DNA of 48,759 bases from Actinomyces massiliensis 4401292 (GCF_000269805.1 NZ_JH711481.1:69528-118286), one strand, 5' to 3'. Positions 33,601 to 42,085 are shown, counted from the stretch's first letter. The notes: a model not told the origin generated them from the sequence alone. Numbers and translations: made by a program.

Positions 33601-35595
33601 CTGGTCGAGGAGCTCGGCGACGTCGAGCGGCGGCGCCGGGTCCACGGGCTACTGGCCGACGACGAGGCCCTGTTCGACTTCTACGACGTCCGCCTGCCCG
33701 ACGGCATCTACGGGGCCAACGACTTCGACGCCTGGTGGAAGCGCGAGCGGCGGCAGCACCCCGATCTGCTGGACTACACGCGCGAGCTGCTCCTGCCCGG
33801 CGGGGACGACGCCTCCGGCTACCCGGATCGCTGGGTCCAGGGCGACCTCACCCTGAGCCTGGACTACGTGTTCGAGCCGGGCGCCCCCGACGACGGCGTC
33901 AGCGTGCAGGTGCCCGTCGAGGTGCTGGGGCGGCTGACCCCGAACGGCTTCGACTGGCTGGTGCCCGGGATGCGCCCCGAACTGGTGGTGGCGACCATCC
34001 GCGCCCTGCCCAAACGGGTGCGCCGTCGGCTCGTGCCCGCACCCGACGTCGGGGCGCAGGTGTGGGCAACCATGCGCGAGCAGGTCCCGGGCGCCGGGGG
34101 CCAGGGGACTGCCGGCGGCGAGGGGACTGCCGACGGCGAGACGGCCGCGAGCGCGCCGGCGGTCTCCTTCCGGGAGGCCTTCGCCGCGGCTGTGGCGCGA
34201 CTGCGCGACGTCGAGATCACCGACGCCGACTGGGCCGAGGCCGACGAGCGCCTGCCAGACCATCTGCGCATCGCCTTCGTGGCCCTGGACGCTCGAGGGC
34301 GGAGGCTCGGCCGCGGCACGGATCTCGTCGCCCTGCAGAAGCGCCTGTCGGGGCGCACGGAGCAGGCGGTGCGCTCGGTCGTGCGCGGGGCGCTGGCGCA
34401 GGCGATGGCCGAGGCGCAGGAGCGCGAGGACGCCCGTGGCCGCAAGCGGGGCGGGAAGGGACGCAAGCGCGGGGGCCGGGGTGGCCGGACCGGCGGCGTG
34501 CCCTCCGGGGTCGGAGCCGGCGGCCCGGGCGGCTCAGCCGGGTCGGCAGACTCGACCGGTGCAGCCGGCACGACTGCGCCGGCAACCGGGACTGCCTCCG
34601 CGTCGGGCCCCGCCCCCGGAGCCGGGAGCGCCCCGGGCCGGCGGGACGGCATCCGGGCCGGCCTTGCCGAGCGCACGGGACTGTCGGACTGGCCCAGCGG
34701 CGTGCCGGGGCTGGAGGCGCCGGAGCGCTCGACGATCCCGGCGACGGTGGAGTCCACCGGGACGGCGGGGCTGGTCGTGCGCGGCTACCCGACGTTGCGG
34801 GCCCGCAGCGCGCGCAGCGCGGATCTGGTCATCCTGTCCGACGCCGACGCCCAGGCGCGCGAGCACGGCGGCGGCGTGACAGCGCTCGCCCTGGCGCGGA
34901 CCTTCCTGCCCGTCGGGCGGGTGACGAGCCGGTGGACGGCAGACGAGTCCCTGACTCTGGCGGCCAGCCCCTACCGGAGCACCGAGGCGCTCGTGGAGGA
35001 TGTGGAACTGGCCGCGGCGCGCGTGGTCGCCGGCCGGTGGGCGGCGACATCGGGCCACGATCTGGCCGCGGTGCGCGAGCGGGTCGTCTTCACCGAGCTG
35101 GTCGGCGTCATGCGCGACGAGCTCGAGGACGAGGTCTACCGGGCGGCCCAGGCGGTTGCGCGCACGCTGGCCGCTCAGCGGGAGGTGGAGCGCGCCGTCG
35201 GAGCGCACACGTCCCTGGCGCTGCTGAACACGCTCCAGCAGGTGCGCGAGCACGCCGCCGAGCTCGTCTTCGACGGCTTCGTCGCGGCCACCCCGGCCGA
35301 GCAGCTGACGCATCTGCCGCGATATCTCAAGGCCCTGGCGCTGCGGGTGGAGAAGGCGGAGTCCTCCCCCACTCAGGACGCGGCCCTGGCCTACCAGGTG
35401 GCCGAGGCGAGCGCCGTCGTCGACAGGGCGCGGGAGCGCAGCGCGTCGGCGCCGCCCGACGCCGAGCGCGAGGCGGTGCTGGTCGAGGCGCGCTGGATGC
35501 TCGAGGAGCTGCGGGTGAGCCTGTTCGCCCAGACGCTGGGGACGAGCCGCAAGGTGAGCCTCCAGCGGATCAGCAAGCTCGTCGCCAAGCTCTGA
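30679..35595 (+). CDS. hrpA: ATP-dependent RNA helicase HrpA (DEAH box)
   Basis: A 1638-residue DEAH helicase, about 300 residues longer than E. coli HrpA. Residues 38-90 are Arg/His-rich. Core motifs: GETGSGKTTQ (138-147), VDEAHERS (about 236), ITSATID, ATNVAETSLTVPG and QRSGRCGRV. The winged-helix, ratchet and C-terminal domains (DUF3418 region) follow. Low-complexity inserts lie at +32440-32590 (Pro/Glu/Ser), +34085-34160 (Gly/Ala/Glu) and +34430-34670 (Lys/Gly then Ala/Gly/Thr). HrpA acts in mRNA processing and rescue of stalled ribosomes. The ATG 30679 is chosen from the TATAGT promoter; upstream in-frame codons run through the 11-bp repeats. Confidence 0.93.
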   Translation: MDTAENPEDMPLPAVAGDLDDATHVTDTSANAPAPPRSDRGRPGEHPGHSRHSDRNQHNKHGEHREHRSRGERSRRNRHRGSRPDRRRSTWHGYSPDQLAARAASVPALIYPEELPVSARRDEIAEAIRDNQVVIVAGETGSGKTTQLPKICLELGRGVTGMIGHTQPRRIAARSVAERIAHELGTRIGREGIIGYQVRFTEETGPSTLVKLMTDGILLAEIQSDPMLSRYDTIIVDEAHERSLTIDFILGYLARLLPRRPDLKVIITSATIDSARFAEHFGRREAERHEAGDRGESSAEPAEPAPVIEVSGRTYPVEIRYRPLLADDGLDVGPGHTPHGAGGHVPGDDSDGPNSPDARPAPGPAPSSAPQEDRDQVTGILDAVDELMAAGDGDILVFLAGERDIRDTEAALIDHLGPRYTPDGRSRAPGAVEVVPLYSRLSAAEQHRVFEAHSTRRIVLATNVAETSLTVPGIRYVIDPGLARISRYSNRTKVQRLPIEPVSRASADQRSGRCGRVADGIAIRLYSEADYRSRPEYTEPEILRTSLASVILQMAALGLGAVEDFPFLDAPDPRAVRDGLQLLTEIGAIESGAGDPEHPARPGRTGSPESPEAPKTPAGTGGAGPRTTGRRSPRALARGPRLTAVGRRLARLPIDPRLGRMLLEAGELGCAGEVMVIVAALSIQDVRERPADRQEAADAMHRRLADPTSDFLTYLNLWRYLRTQQRELSGSAFRRMCRAEFLHYLRVREWFDVHAQLRQLARPLGLDAAPVELPTMRSIRAAGAALEPGTQAATIAHGDVAAAVVALGRSADTPDADAIHRSLLVGLLSNVGNWDERRREYAGARGTRFTIWPGSGLRRKTYDWVMTAELVETSRLFARTVARVDGRWVEEVGERAGLTKRVFGEPYWSTRHGAAMVHEKVLLYGMTLAADRPATLASVGTPAAREVAREMFIRSGLVEGGWHARHGFVERNRELVEELGDVERRRRVHGLLADDEALFDFYDVRLPDGIYGANDFDAWWKRERRQHPDLLDYTRELLLPGGDDASGYPDRWVQGDLTLSLDYVFEPGAPDDGVSVQVPVEVLGRLTPNGFDWLVPGMRPELVVATIRALPKRVRRRLVPAPDVGAQVWATMREQVPGAGGQGTAGGEGTADGETAASAPAVSFREAFAAAVARLRDVEITDADWAEADERLPDHLRIAFVALDARGRRLGRGTDLVALQKRLSGRTEQAVRSVVRGALAQAMAEAQEREDARGRKRGGKGRKRGGRGGRTGGVPSGVGAGGPGGSAGSADSTGAAGTTAPATGTASASGPAPGAGSAPGRRDGIRAGLAERTGLSDWPSGVPGLEAPERSTIPATVESTGTAGLVVRGYPTLRARSARSADLVILSDADAQAREHGGGVTALALARTFLPVGRVTSRWTADESLTLAASPYRSTEALVEDVELAAARVVAGRWAATSGHDLAAVRERVVFTELVGVMRDELEDEVYRAAQAVARTLAAQREVERAVGAHTSLALLNTLQQVREHAAELVFDGFVAATPAEQLTHLPRYLKALALRVEKAESSPTQDAALAYQVAEASAVVDRARERSASAPPDAEREAVLVEARWMLEELRVSLFAQTLGTSRKVSLQRISKLVAKL

Positions 35596-35601
35596 TCCCC
35601 C

Positions 35602-35677
35602 GAGATCGGTCCGCTTCCGCGCCGAGATCGGTCCATCTCCGCATCGAGATCGGTCCGCTTCCGCGCCGAGATCGGTC
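35602..35677 (+). repeat. 22-bp-period intergenic array, locus g (4 units)
   Basis: Cores at 35602, 35624, 35646 and 35668, starting 7 nt after the hrpA stop, in its orientation. Confidence 0.95.
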
Positions 35678-35690
35678 CGCTTCTCATCCC

Positions 35691-35739
35691 AACTGCTACT
35701 AACTGCTAATTCAGGCTAAATTAGCAGTTAGTAGCAGTT
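35691..35739. promoter_or_regulatory. Perfect 21-bp inverted repeat upstream of fic
   Basis: Arms 35691-35711 and 35719-35739 are perfectly complementary with a 7-nt loop CAGGCTA. Each arm contains AACTGCTA twice (AACTGCTACT-AACTGCTA). It is AT-rich against a GC-rich background and ends 22 bp before the fic ATG. It could be an operator for the C-terminal winged helix of the Fic protein, a regulatory RNA hairpin, or the terminator of hrpA. Confidence 0.85.
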
Positions 35740-35761
35740 AACATCTGGTTGAGGAGCACCC

Positions 35762-37102
35762 ATGAAGAGATCCATCCCGCCGCCATCACGAGAGTCGCTC
35801 CTGCGCGCAGCAAAAGTGCCGATTCCCGATCTTTTGAGCGATGCCGCCCTCGGCCAGGATCCCGACTACCACCCGTGGGAGTGGTTCACTCACCATGAAC
35901 CGCCCGCGGGATTTACCAGGGAGGACTGGTGGCTGGCGGTTCGCCTGCGCAGAGAGCAGACAGCACGCCCCACCCCATTCACCCTGCGGGACGGGACGCG
36001 CCTGACCTACAACCTGCCCGACCGACTCCTGCGTCTCATTGAGGATGTCTCCACCCGCGCCCGGGGCGAGGTCGCCCTGCCCGAGCCGATCGCCAACCCC
36101 TCGACGAGGAACCGCTACCTCATCTCCTCACTCACCGAGGAGGCGATCACCTCTTCGCAGCTGGAGGGCGCCTCCACCTCCAGGATGCGCGCCAAGGAGA
36201 TGCTGCGCGAAGGACGCAATCCACAGGACCGCAGCGAGCAGATGATCCTCAACAACTACGGGGCCATGCAGGAGATCATCACCCTCAAGGATGACCCCCT
36301 GAGTCCCGAGCTGATACGCGAGATCCACCGCCGAGTTACCACCGGCACACTGGACGATCCTGCCGACGCCGGTCGGATCCAGCGCCCCGGGGAGGAGAGA
36401 GTCCGGATCTACGGAACACAGGATCAGGACCAGATCCTCCACGTACCGCCACCGGCCGAGGAACTGCCCGGGCGCATGGAGACGCTGTGCGCCTTCGCCA
36501 ACAGCGGCTCGAAAGACGACGGCCCATACATGCCTCCGCTCCTGCGCGCCATCACTCTGCATTTCATGATGGGCCACGACCACTACTTCGCCGACGGCAA
36601 CGGGCGCACCTCCCGCGCCATCTTCTACTGGTCGATGCTGCACCAGGGCTTCTTCCTGACTGAGTTCCTCTCGATCTCACGGCTCCTCGCACACGCCCCC
36701 GCCCAGTACGCGCGCTCCTTCCTCCTCACTGAAGACGACGACGGCGACCTGACCTACTTCTACTTGGAGCAGGCCCGTATCATCACCCGCGCCATCGACG
36801 AACTCGAGGCGTACCTGGCTCGCAAGACGGCAGAGCTTCAAGGCGCGAACCACCTTCTGCGCAACCTCAGTCTCAACCACCGGCAGATCGCCCTCATTGA
36901 GCGCTTCCTGCGAAACCCAGGGTCATCGACCACCGTGATGGCCCATCAGACGAACCACGACGTCGCCACCCAGACGGCGAGGACCGACTTGCAAGACCTG
37001 GAGCGGCGCGGGTATCTGGAGTCAACCAAGCAGGGCCGTCGCGTGGTCTGGTTCCCCGTACCTGACCTCGCCCACCGGCTCGACGCCGATCGCCCTGATT
37101 GA
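35762..37102 (+). CDS. Fic-domain protein with inhibitory motif and C-terminal winged HTH
   Basis: A 446-residue Fic protein expected to transfer AMP (or another nucleotide part) to target hydroxyls. The catalytic loop reads HYFADGNGRTSR (His near residue 274; Tyr where Pro is usual in HPFxxGNGR). The autoinhibitory motif SSQLEG is at 131-136, making this a class II, self-inhibited enzyme. The C-terminal ~80 residues form a winged helix (STTVMAHQTNHDVATQTARTD, DLERRGYLE), suggesting DNA binding and autoregulation. The Shine-Dalgarno GAGGAGC precedes the ATG. The perfect inverted repeat directly upstream is a natural candidate target. No separate antitoxin gene is needed or seen. Confidence 0.92.
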   Translation: MKRSIPPPSRESLLRAAKVPIPDLLSDAALGQDPDYHPWEWFTHHEPPAGFTREDWWLAVRLRREQTARPTPFTLRDGTRLTYNLPDRLLRLIEDVSTRARGEVALPEPIANPSTRNRYLISSLTEEAITSSQLEGASTSRMRAKEMLREGRNPQDRSEQMILNNYGAMQEIITLKDDPLSPELIREIHRRVTTGTLDDPADAGRIQRPGEERVRIYGTQDQDQILHVPPPAEELPGRMETLCAFANSGSKDDGPYMPPLLRAITLHFMMGHDHYFADGNGRTSRAIFYWSMLHQGFFLTEFLSISRLLAHAPAQYARSFLLTEDDDGDLTYFYLEQARIITRAIDELEAYLARKTAELQGANHLLRNLSLNHRQIALIERFLRNPGSSTTVMAHQTNHDVATQTARTDLQDLERRGYLESTKQGRRVVWFPVPDLAHRLDADRPD

Positions 37103-37182
37103 TACGCGTCCGCACCGGCGGAAGCATGCGGGATCCCGGCTCGCCGCCGACGTCGGCGGCGCCCCTCAACCGCAGCGGCGGA

Positions 37183-37218
37183 CAGAACAGGCAGGACGGC
37201 CAGAACAGGCAGGACGGC
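37183..37218. repeat. 18-bp tandem repeat, two copies
   Basis: CAGAACAGGCAGGACGGC occurs at 37183-37200 and 37201-37218, with a degenerate third copy after it, in the gap between the convergent fic and pRiA4b ORF-3-like genes. Confidence 0.8.
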
Positions 37219-37235
37219 CAGGGCGGACAGCCCAC

Positions 37236-38585
37236 CTACCCCACGATTTCGCTGATGGAGTGCCCCGCAGTGGGGCGCACCCCGTGCGCGGCGAGCGCCT
37301 CGCGGGCCCTGCCCCAGCGGCGGTCATCCCGGTAGCCCACCCACACGGGTGCGAGGCCGAGCTCGTCGATGGCGTCGTCGAAGCCGCGCGCGGACTGCGC
37401 CTGCATCGCCGCAGCCAGCGTGCTCGCAGCGGCGCGCTCGTCCTGCCGTCCGCTGCTCTGCAGGTGATGGATGAAGCCGCGCCGATCCGCGGTCGTGATC
37501 GCCTTCGCGCTGTCATCGACCACGACCCACCGGCGCCCGGGCTCGATGCCGAACTCCTCGTCCCCCGCCTCGAGATTGATCCCGCGCGCCGAGACCATGG
37601 CGGCGAGCAGGACCTGCCCGGTGTCCAGATCGAGGTACCCGCCGTTGACATCGCCGTAGGAGGCCATGGTGTCGGCCAGCTCCTCGAGGTCGACCGGCAG
37701 CGGCCGACCGACCGGGTCATGCCCCTGAACCCGGGCGACGAGCTCCTCGCTGAGAATGACGTCGCCCTCCTCGGCGCGCCAGCGGAGCCGGTTGCTCAAG
37801 GTCGCCATGACTGAGGCGAGCTCGCCCCGCACGGCCCTGCTCCCGCGCGGGCGCCCGGGCCCGTGAATCCCGTCCCAGACCTCCATGAGGGCCTGGCCGA
37901 TCTGCTGGAGCGCGTGATCGGCATTGACGCCAGTCAACGCCGTGATCAGCGCACTGGGGTCGTTGGCGGCCCGAGCGACCCGGACCGCCCGCAGGTCGAG
38001 CCGCTCGGGCTCGACCTGGCCGAAGGTCATCAGGAAGGTATTGACCTCGTTCTCCTCGGCGCGCGCCTGCTTCGCCGTCAGTGCCGCATCGTCCCCGGGG
38101 AAATCCTCGTCATCATGGCGGACGCGCCCGTACTGGTCGGGCAGCGCCCCCCAGCCCCAGATCGCGGTGGGCTCCTGCACGACGACGCCGACCTCCTGCT
38201 CGGGATCCCCGAACCTGGTCACGGTGCACCGGCAGGTCCAGTCATCCCCGAAGTCGAAGACGTACCGGAACACCTCCCCGACATCGACATGATCCTTCAC
38301 TCTGACGTTATGGCGCAGCACCCTGTCGATGAGCGCGCCGCCGCTGAATCCCCCGAAGCCGAGCTCGAGATCGGTGGCGTCGTCGATGATGCGGGTGCCA
38401 TCGGCGAGCGTGAAGTCGCGAAGATGCCCCAGATCCCAGCGGGCCAGCGCGAGGTCGATCGCCACGCCGAGCTGCTCGAAGGTCGTCGACGGCGGCACGA
38501 TGAGGTCCCGACCGGGCGGGGGCGCGAAGATCTGCCCGCGCCCTGAGACGAGTTCAACCGAGATGATCTGCCAACGCCGTGTCAT
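37236..38585 (-). CDS. pRiA4b ORF-3-like protein with UPF0158-like C-terminal region
   Basis: A 449-residue protein of unknown function. Residues about 1-190 match the plasmid pRiA4b ORF-3 family: WQIISVEL start, FTLADGTRI, FDFGDDWTCRCTV and WGWGALPDQYG. The region from about 275 on resembles UPF0158 (ILSEELVARVQGHD, YLDLDTGQVLLAAM, FIHHLQSSG). I do not know of a described role for this combination. The start is supported by CACGAT-N6-ATG, a leaderless arrangement. It stands alone between two convergent/divergent neighbours. Confidence 0.75.
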   Translation of the reverse strand: MTRRWQIISVELVSGRGQIFAPPPGRDLIVPPSTTFEQLGVAIDLALARWDLGHLRDFTLADGTRIIDDATDLELGFGGFSGGALIDRVLRHNVRVKDHVDVGEVFRYVFDFGDDWTCRCTVTRFGDPEQEVGVVVQEPTAIWGWGALPDQYGRVRHDDEDFPGDDAALTAKQARAEENEVNTFLMTFGQVEPERLDLRAVRVARAANDPSALITALTGVNADHALQQIGQALMEVWDGIHGPGRPRGSRAVRGELASVMATLSNRLRWRAEEGDVILSEELVARVQGHDPVGRPLPVDLEELADTMASYGDVNGGYLDLDTGQVLLAAMVSARGINLEAGDEEFGIEPGRRWVVVDDSAKAITTADRRGFIHHLQSSGRQDERAAASTLAAAMQAQSARGFDDAIDELGLAPVWVGYRDDRRWGRAREALAAHGVRPTAGHSISEIVG

Positions 38586-38707
38586 GGTGCCATCGTGGCA
38601 GCGCCCGCGACATCGGCCAAGATTCTGCCCCGGCGCGTCCAGCCACTGGTCATCAGGAGATCAGCCCGTGGCCCGGCGGCATCCAGCACCGCTCGCGGCG
38701 ACGCCGA

Positions 38708-40066
38708 TCAGCGCGCTTCCGGGCGCGCGGCGAGCTGGTCCCACAGCTCGAGCCACCGATCGACGATGGCGGGGGCGCTGAAGCGCCGACCGTACTCGCG
38801 GGCGCGCCGACCGGCGTCGGCGCGCGCGGCGTCGTCGTCCATGAGGGCGCTCAGAGCGGCCGCGAAGGCATCGACGTCCCCGTTGGGCACGAGCGAGGCG
38901 GCCGGCCCACCCGCCAGGCGCACCCCGGGCGAGCAGTCGTAGACCACCGAGGGCACGCCGGCGGTGTTCGCCTCCAGGATGCACATGCCCAGCCCCTCGA
39001 AGCGCGAGGGCAGGGCGTGGATGGCCGCGCCTGCCAGGACGGGGCCGACGTCGTCGACGGAGCCGCACAGCTCGATATCGCCTCCGGTGCGCGCCGCCAG
39101 CTCGAGCAGGCGCCCCTCCTGGGGCCCGGAGCCGTAGATCCGCAGGCGCCAGCCGGGCCGGGAGACCGCCCCGAAGGCCCGAATGAGGTGGTCCGCCTGC
39201 TTGCCCTCCGACAGGCGCCCGAGGAAGACGACAGTGCGCGAGCGCTCCGGATCGGCCGCCCCGGCGAAGTCGGGGCACGGGTTGGTCATGGGGACGGCAT
39301 TGATGCCCCAGGAGCGCAGCTCGTCGGCGCCTTGCGGCGTCAGTGCGGTTACGGCGGCCGAGACGGTTGCGGCGCCGCGCACCAGGGCGCGCTGGACGGT
39401 GGTCAGGGCGGGCACATCGGTGTGGACCTGGGAGACGAGGTGAGCGGGACGGACGCCCGCCTGGTCGAGCAGGCGCACCGACTCCAGGCCCGCGCCGATG
39501 ACGAGGGTCCCCTCCTCCCAGCGGCTGGCCAGGCGGCGCAGGCGGGCCGACGTCCAGGGCCACCAGCCCAGGGTGATCAGATGGCGAATCGGCTTGAGGG
39601 CGGCCTTGGAGTTGGCGAAGCCGGGCATCTTGGTGGTCAGGCGGCGACCGGGCACGACGTCGATGACATGGTGGCGCTCGCGCAGTTCCGGGTCGCAGGC
39701 GCCGAAGCACCAGATGTCGACGGCCAGGCCGCGCGCCCTCATCTCGGCGGCGAGCAGGTCGGTGGCGCTGACGATGCCGTTGGGGCGGTGCATGTCGTTC
39801 ATGAGGAAGACGACTCGCCGCAGCCGTCGGTGCTCGGCAGCATTCTCAAGGTTCGCAGGACTTGCAGTACCCGCGAGGCGGTCGCCGCGCTCGGCGCCGC
39901 TGGTCGCTCTGTCGGCGCTGCCGGCCCTGTCGGGACTGCCGGCACTGCCAGCGCTACTGGCGCTCGCCGGGATACCGGCGCTCGCCGGGTTAGCAGCGCT
40001 CTCAGCAATACCCGCGCTCGCAGGGTTATCAGGGCTTCTAGGGGTCTTGGGGCTCTCCGGGACCAT
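38708..40066 (-). CDS. Family 4 glycosyltransferase with low-complexity N-terminus
   Basis: A 452-residue GT-B glycosyltransferase. The first ~75 residues are a Pro/Ser/Ala/Gly repeat. The domain starts at RRVVFLMNDMHRPNGIVS. The donor site has VVFLGRLSEGKQADHLIRA and the ExxxxxxxE motif in SRFEGLGMCILEANTAGVP. It probably transfers a nucleotide-activated sugar to a cell-envelope acceptor on the cytosolic face. The start at 40066 follows TAAAGT-N6-ATG, which supports translation of the low-complexity leader. No polysaccharide cluster surrounds it, so the acceptor is unknown. Confidence 0.88.
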   Translation of the reverse strand: MVPESPKTPRSPDNPASAGIAESAANPASAGIPASASSAGSAGSPDRAGSADRATSGAERGDRLAGTASPANLENAAEHRRLRRVVFLMNDMHRPNGIVSATDLLAAEMRARGLAVDIWCFGACDPELRERHHVIDVVPGRRLTTKMPGFANSKAALKPIRHLITLGWWPWTSARLRRLASRWEEGTLVIGAGLESVRLLDQAGVRPAHLVSQVHTDVPALTTVQRALVRGAATVSAAVTALTPQGADELRSWGINAVPMTNPCPDFAGAADPERSRTVVFLGRLSEGKQADHLIRAFGAVSRPGWRLRIYGSGPQEGRLLELAARTGGDIELCGSVDDVGPVLAGAAIHALPSRFEGLGMCILEANTAGVPSVVYDCSPGVRLAGGPAASLVPNGDVDAFAAALSALMDDDAARADAGRRAREYGRRFSAPAIVDRWLELWDQLAARPEAR

Positions 40067-40159
40067 GACCCAACTTTAGGCGACTGGCTCTCAGCCCGAT
40101 TCGATCCGATTCAGCTCGATTCGCCCCAATCAGGACTCGGATTCGGGCATCCGGGGAGC

Positions 40160-40378
40160 AGGTTGCACACATAACGGCGGGAGCGCCGCGAGGACAAAAC
40201 CACTTTCCTTTGAGAATCCGCGGTTCTGCATGAGTCATCAAAACATGGTGGCAGGCTCCCATGTGCATAGAGGGGGTGGTACGCACATGGGAACGTGACA
40301 TCAGCAGGGATGCACAACGCGATTCCGCATGATTCCGCAGTTCTCCAACAAACGGCTCACGCGCGAGTGTGCAATGCC
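40160..40378 (+). repeat. ~219-bp dispersed palindromic element, copy D
   Basis: GGTTGCACAC (40161-40170), central CTCCCATGTGC (40256-40266) / GCACATGGGA (40283-40292), GCATGATTCCGCAG (40327-40340) and GTGTGCAATGCC (40367-40378). Same orientation as A and C. Here it lies between divergent genes (glycosyltransferase and serpin), unlike the other three. The remaining 140 bp before the serpin start hold only its presumed promoter. Confidence 0.8.
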
Positions 40379-40520
40379 GGTCGGTGGCCCTGTCAGTGGC
40401 CCCTCCCGGTCGAGCCGTGCCGAGGCGCTCATGCACCGGCGCGCTCCTCCCAGACACCTTCCCTCTTCTCCGGATTCCCCACCCTTCTCCGGAGCCTCCC
40501 AGAGGGGCAGACTCTGGCCC

Positions 40521-41903
40521 ATGAGCGCCACCGACTCTGCCGATCACCGCTCCGCTCCAACCTTCAACACCCGCCGCCGACTCGCGCAGACCGCACCCGT
40601 CCCGAGTCGTCGCACCATGCTTCTCCTGTCCACCATCGCCGCCGGCGCCCTCGCCGGATGCTCCATCTGGAAACGCGACATCGGCGGAACCGTGCTGAAG
40701 AGCGATCAGGCACGCACCGAATTGACCCTGGAGGAGGCGCCGGACCCGAATGCCGCTGTCAGCGCTTGCGACGCCCTGGGCGCCGCCCTCCTATCGGCCC
40801 AGCTGGCCGATGGCGCACACGCCAACGCCCTGGCGAGCCCGGCATCCCTCGCCCTCAATCTGGCGGCGGCCTCACTCGGCGCCACGGACCCGGAGGCCCA
40901 GGGGCTCAACAAGCTGCTCGGCGCCGCGGATGAGGAGGCCCGCAACACGACCTGGTCCGCGATCCAGACCGCGCTGCTCGCTCACGACGGCGACGTCTCC
41001 GGCTTCAAGCCCGACGAGAAGGCCCCCGAGCATCCGCTGGTGCACGTCGCCGACCAGATCGTCATCATCGATCACGATGAGCCGACCGAGGTCAGCCAAG
41101 ACTTCATCGACAACGTCCGGTACTGGTTCTCCGCGGACCTGCGACGGGCCGATGTCGATAAGGCCCAGGATGTCCTCAACGAGTGGGTCAAGCAGAACAC
41201 GGCGGGCCTCATCGAGTCCTCGGCGCTGGACGCCACCACGATCGACCTCGCGCTGCAGAACGTCGTGCTCTTCGCCGCGCAGTGGAAGGAGCTCTTCGAC
41301 AAGAAGAGCACCCAGGATGAGGACTTCACCTGCGCGGACGGCAGCGTCATCCGGGTCCCCATGATGAGGCAGCAGAGCAGCATGGTCTGCACCGAGGGGT
41401 CCACCGGCTCGGTGACCTGGAAGGTCCTGCGCGTGCCCTACTCGGAGGACTTCGCCCTGGACATCGTGCTGCCGGACAAGGGCACCCTTCCGGAGGAACT
41501 GCCCAGCGGTACGTGGGCGGCGGCCAGCGCCCTGCTCGACCAGGCGGAGAGCGAGGGTCTGTCCCCCGAGGTAAGCCTTTGGCTGCCGCGCATCGACCTG
41601 GCGACCCCGGACGGAGGCATCGACGTCCTCCCGGTCCTGGAGGCCCTGGGCGCCGACATCCGCCCGATGGCGCGCGTCAACCCTCTTTTCGAGACGAAGG
41701 ACTACCGGCAGCAGGTCCGGCTCATCGTGCGCGAGGACGGCACGGTCGCAGCCGCCGTCTCCGAGCACGGCGATGAGCCCATGGCAGCCGTGGACCTCGG
41801 CCCCATCACGGACTTCTTCGTCGATCACCCCTACGCCATGCGGCTGCGGGACCTGTCCACCGGCATCGCCCTGTTCGAAGCGATCATCAACAACCCGTCC
41901 TAA
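40521..41903 (+). CDS. Serpin-family lipoprotein
   Basis: A 460-residue surface lipoprotein. A twin-Arg (PSRRT) precedes a hydrophobic stretch and the lipobox LAGC (Cys47), so it is probably Tat-exported and lipidated. The mature part follows the serpin fold: NALASPASLALNLAAASLGA, VLNEWVKQNTAGLIE, VLFAAQWKELFDKKST, VPMM, LRVPYSEDFALDIVLP, and the hinge/reactive loop VREDGTVAAAVSEHG near residue 400, ending in DHPYAMRLRD and LFEAIINNP. Inhibitory serpins trap serine or cysteine proteases; the small-residue hinge is compatible with inhibition. In a host-associated bacterium the targets could be host or rival proteases. The start follows CAGACT-N7-ATG. Confidence 0.85.
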   Translation: MSATDSADHRSAPTFNTRRRLAQTAPVPSRRTMLLLSTIAAGALAGCSIWKRDIGGTVLKSDQARTELTLEEAPDPNAAVSACDALGAALLSAQLADGAHANALASPASLALNLAAASLGATDPEAQGLNKLLGAADEEARNTTWSAIQTALLAHDGDVSGFKPDEKAPEHPLVHVADQIVIIDHDEPTEVSQDFIDNVRYWFSADLRRADVDKAQDVLNEWVKQNTAGLIESSALDATTIDLALQNVVLFAAQWKELFDKKSTQDEDFTCADGSVIRVPMMRQQSSMVCTEGSTGSVTWKVLRVPYSEDFALDIVLPDKGTLPEELPSGTWAAASALLDQAESEGLSPEVSLWLPRIDLATPDGGIDVLPVLEALGADIRPMARVNPLFETKDYRQQVRLIVREDGTVAAAVSEHGDEPMAAVDLGPITDFFVDHPYAMRLRDLSTGIALFEAIINNPS

Positions 41904-41907
41904 CGCC

Positions 41908-41983
41908 GAGATCGGTCGTACTCCGCGCCGAGATCGGTCCAGTTCCGCCTCGAGATCGGTCGTACTCCGCGCCGAGATCGGTC
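41908..41983 (+). repeat. 22-bp-period intergenic array, locus h (4 units)
   Basis: Cores at 41908, 41930, 41952 and 41974, starting 5 nt after the serpin stop, in its orientation. It lies between the convergent serpin and cardiolipin synthase genes. Confidence 0.95.
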
Positions 41984-42085
41984 TATCGGCCGCCAAGACA
42001 CGACGGCGCACCGTGAACTCCGCACCCGCCGCCTGCCAGGCCGCGCCTCACAGGGCCTCACGGGCCGCGCCTCACGGGCCGCGCC

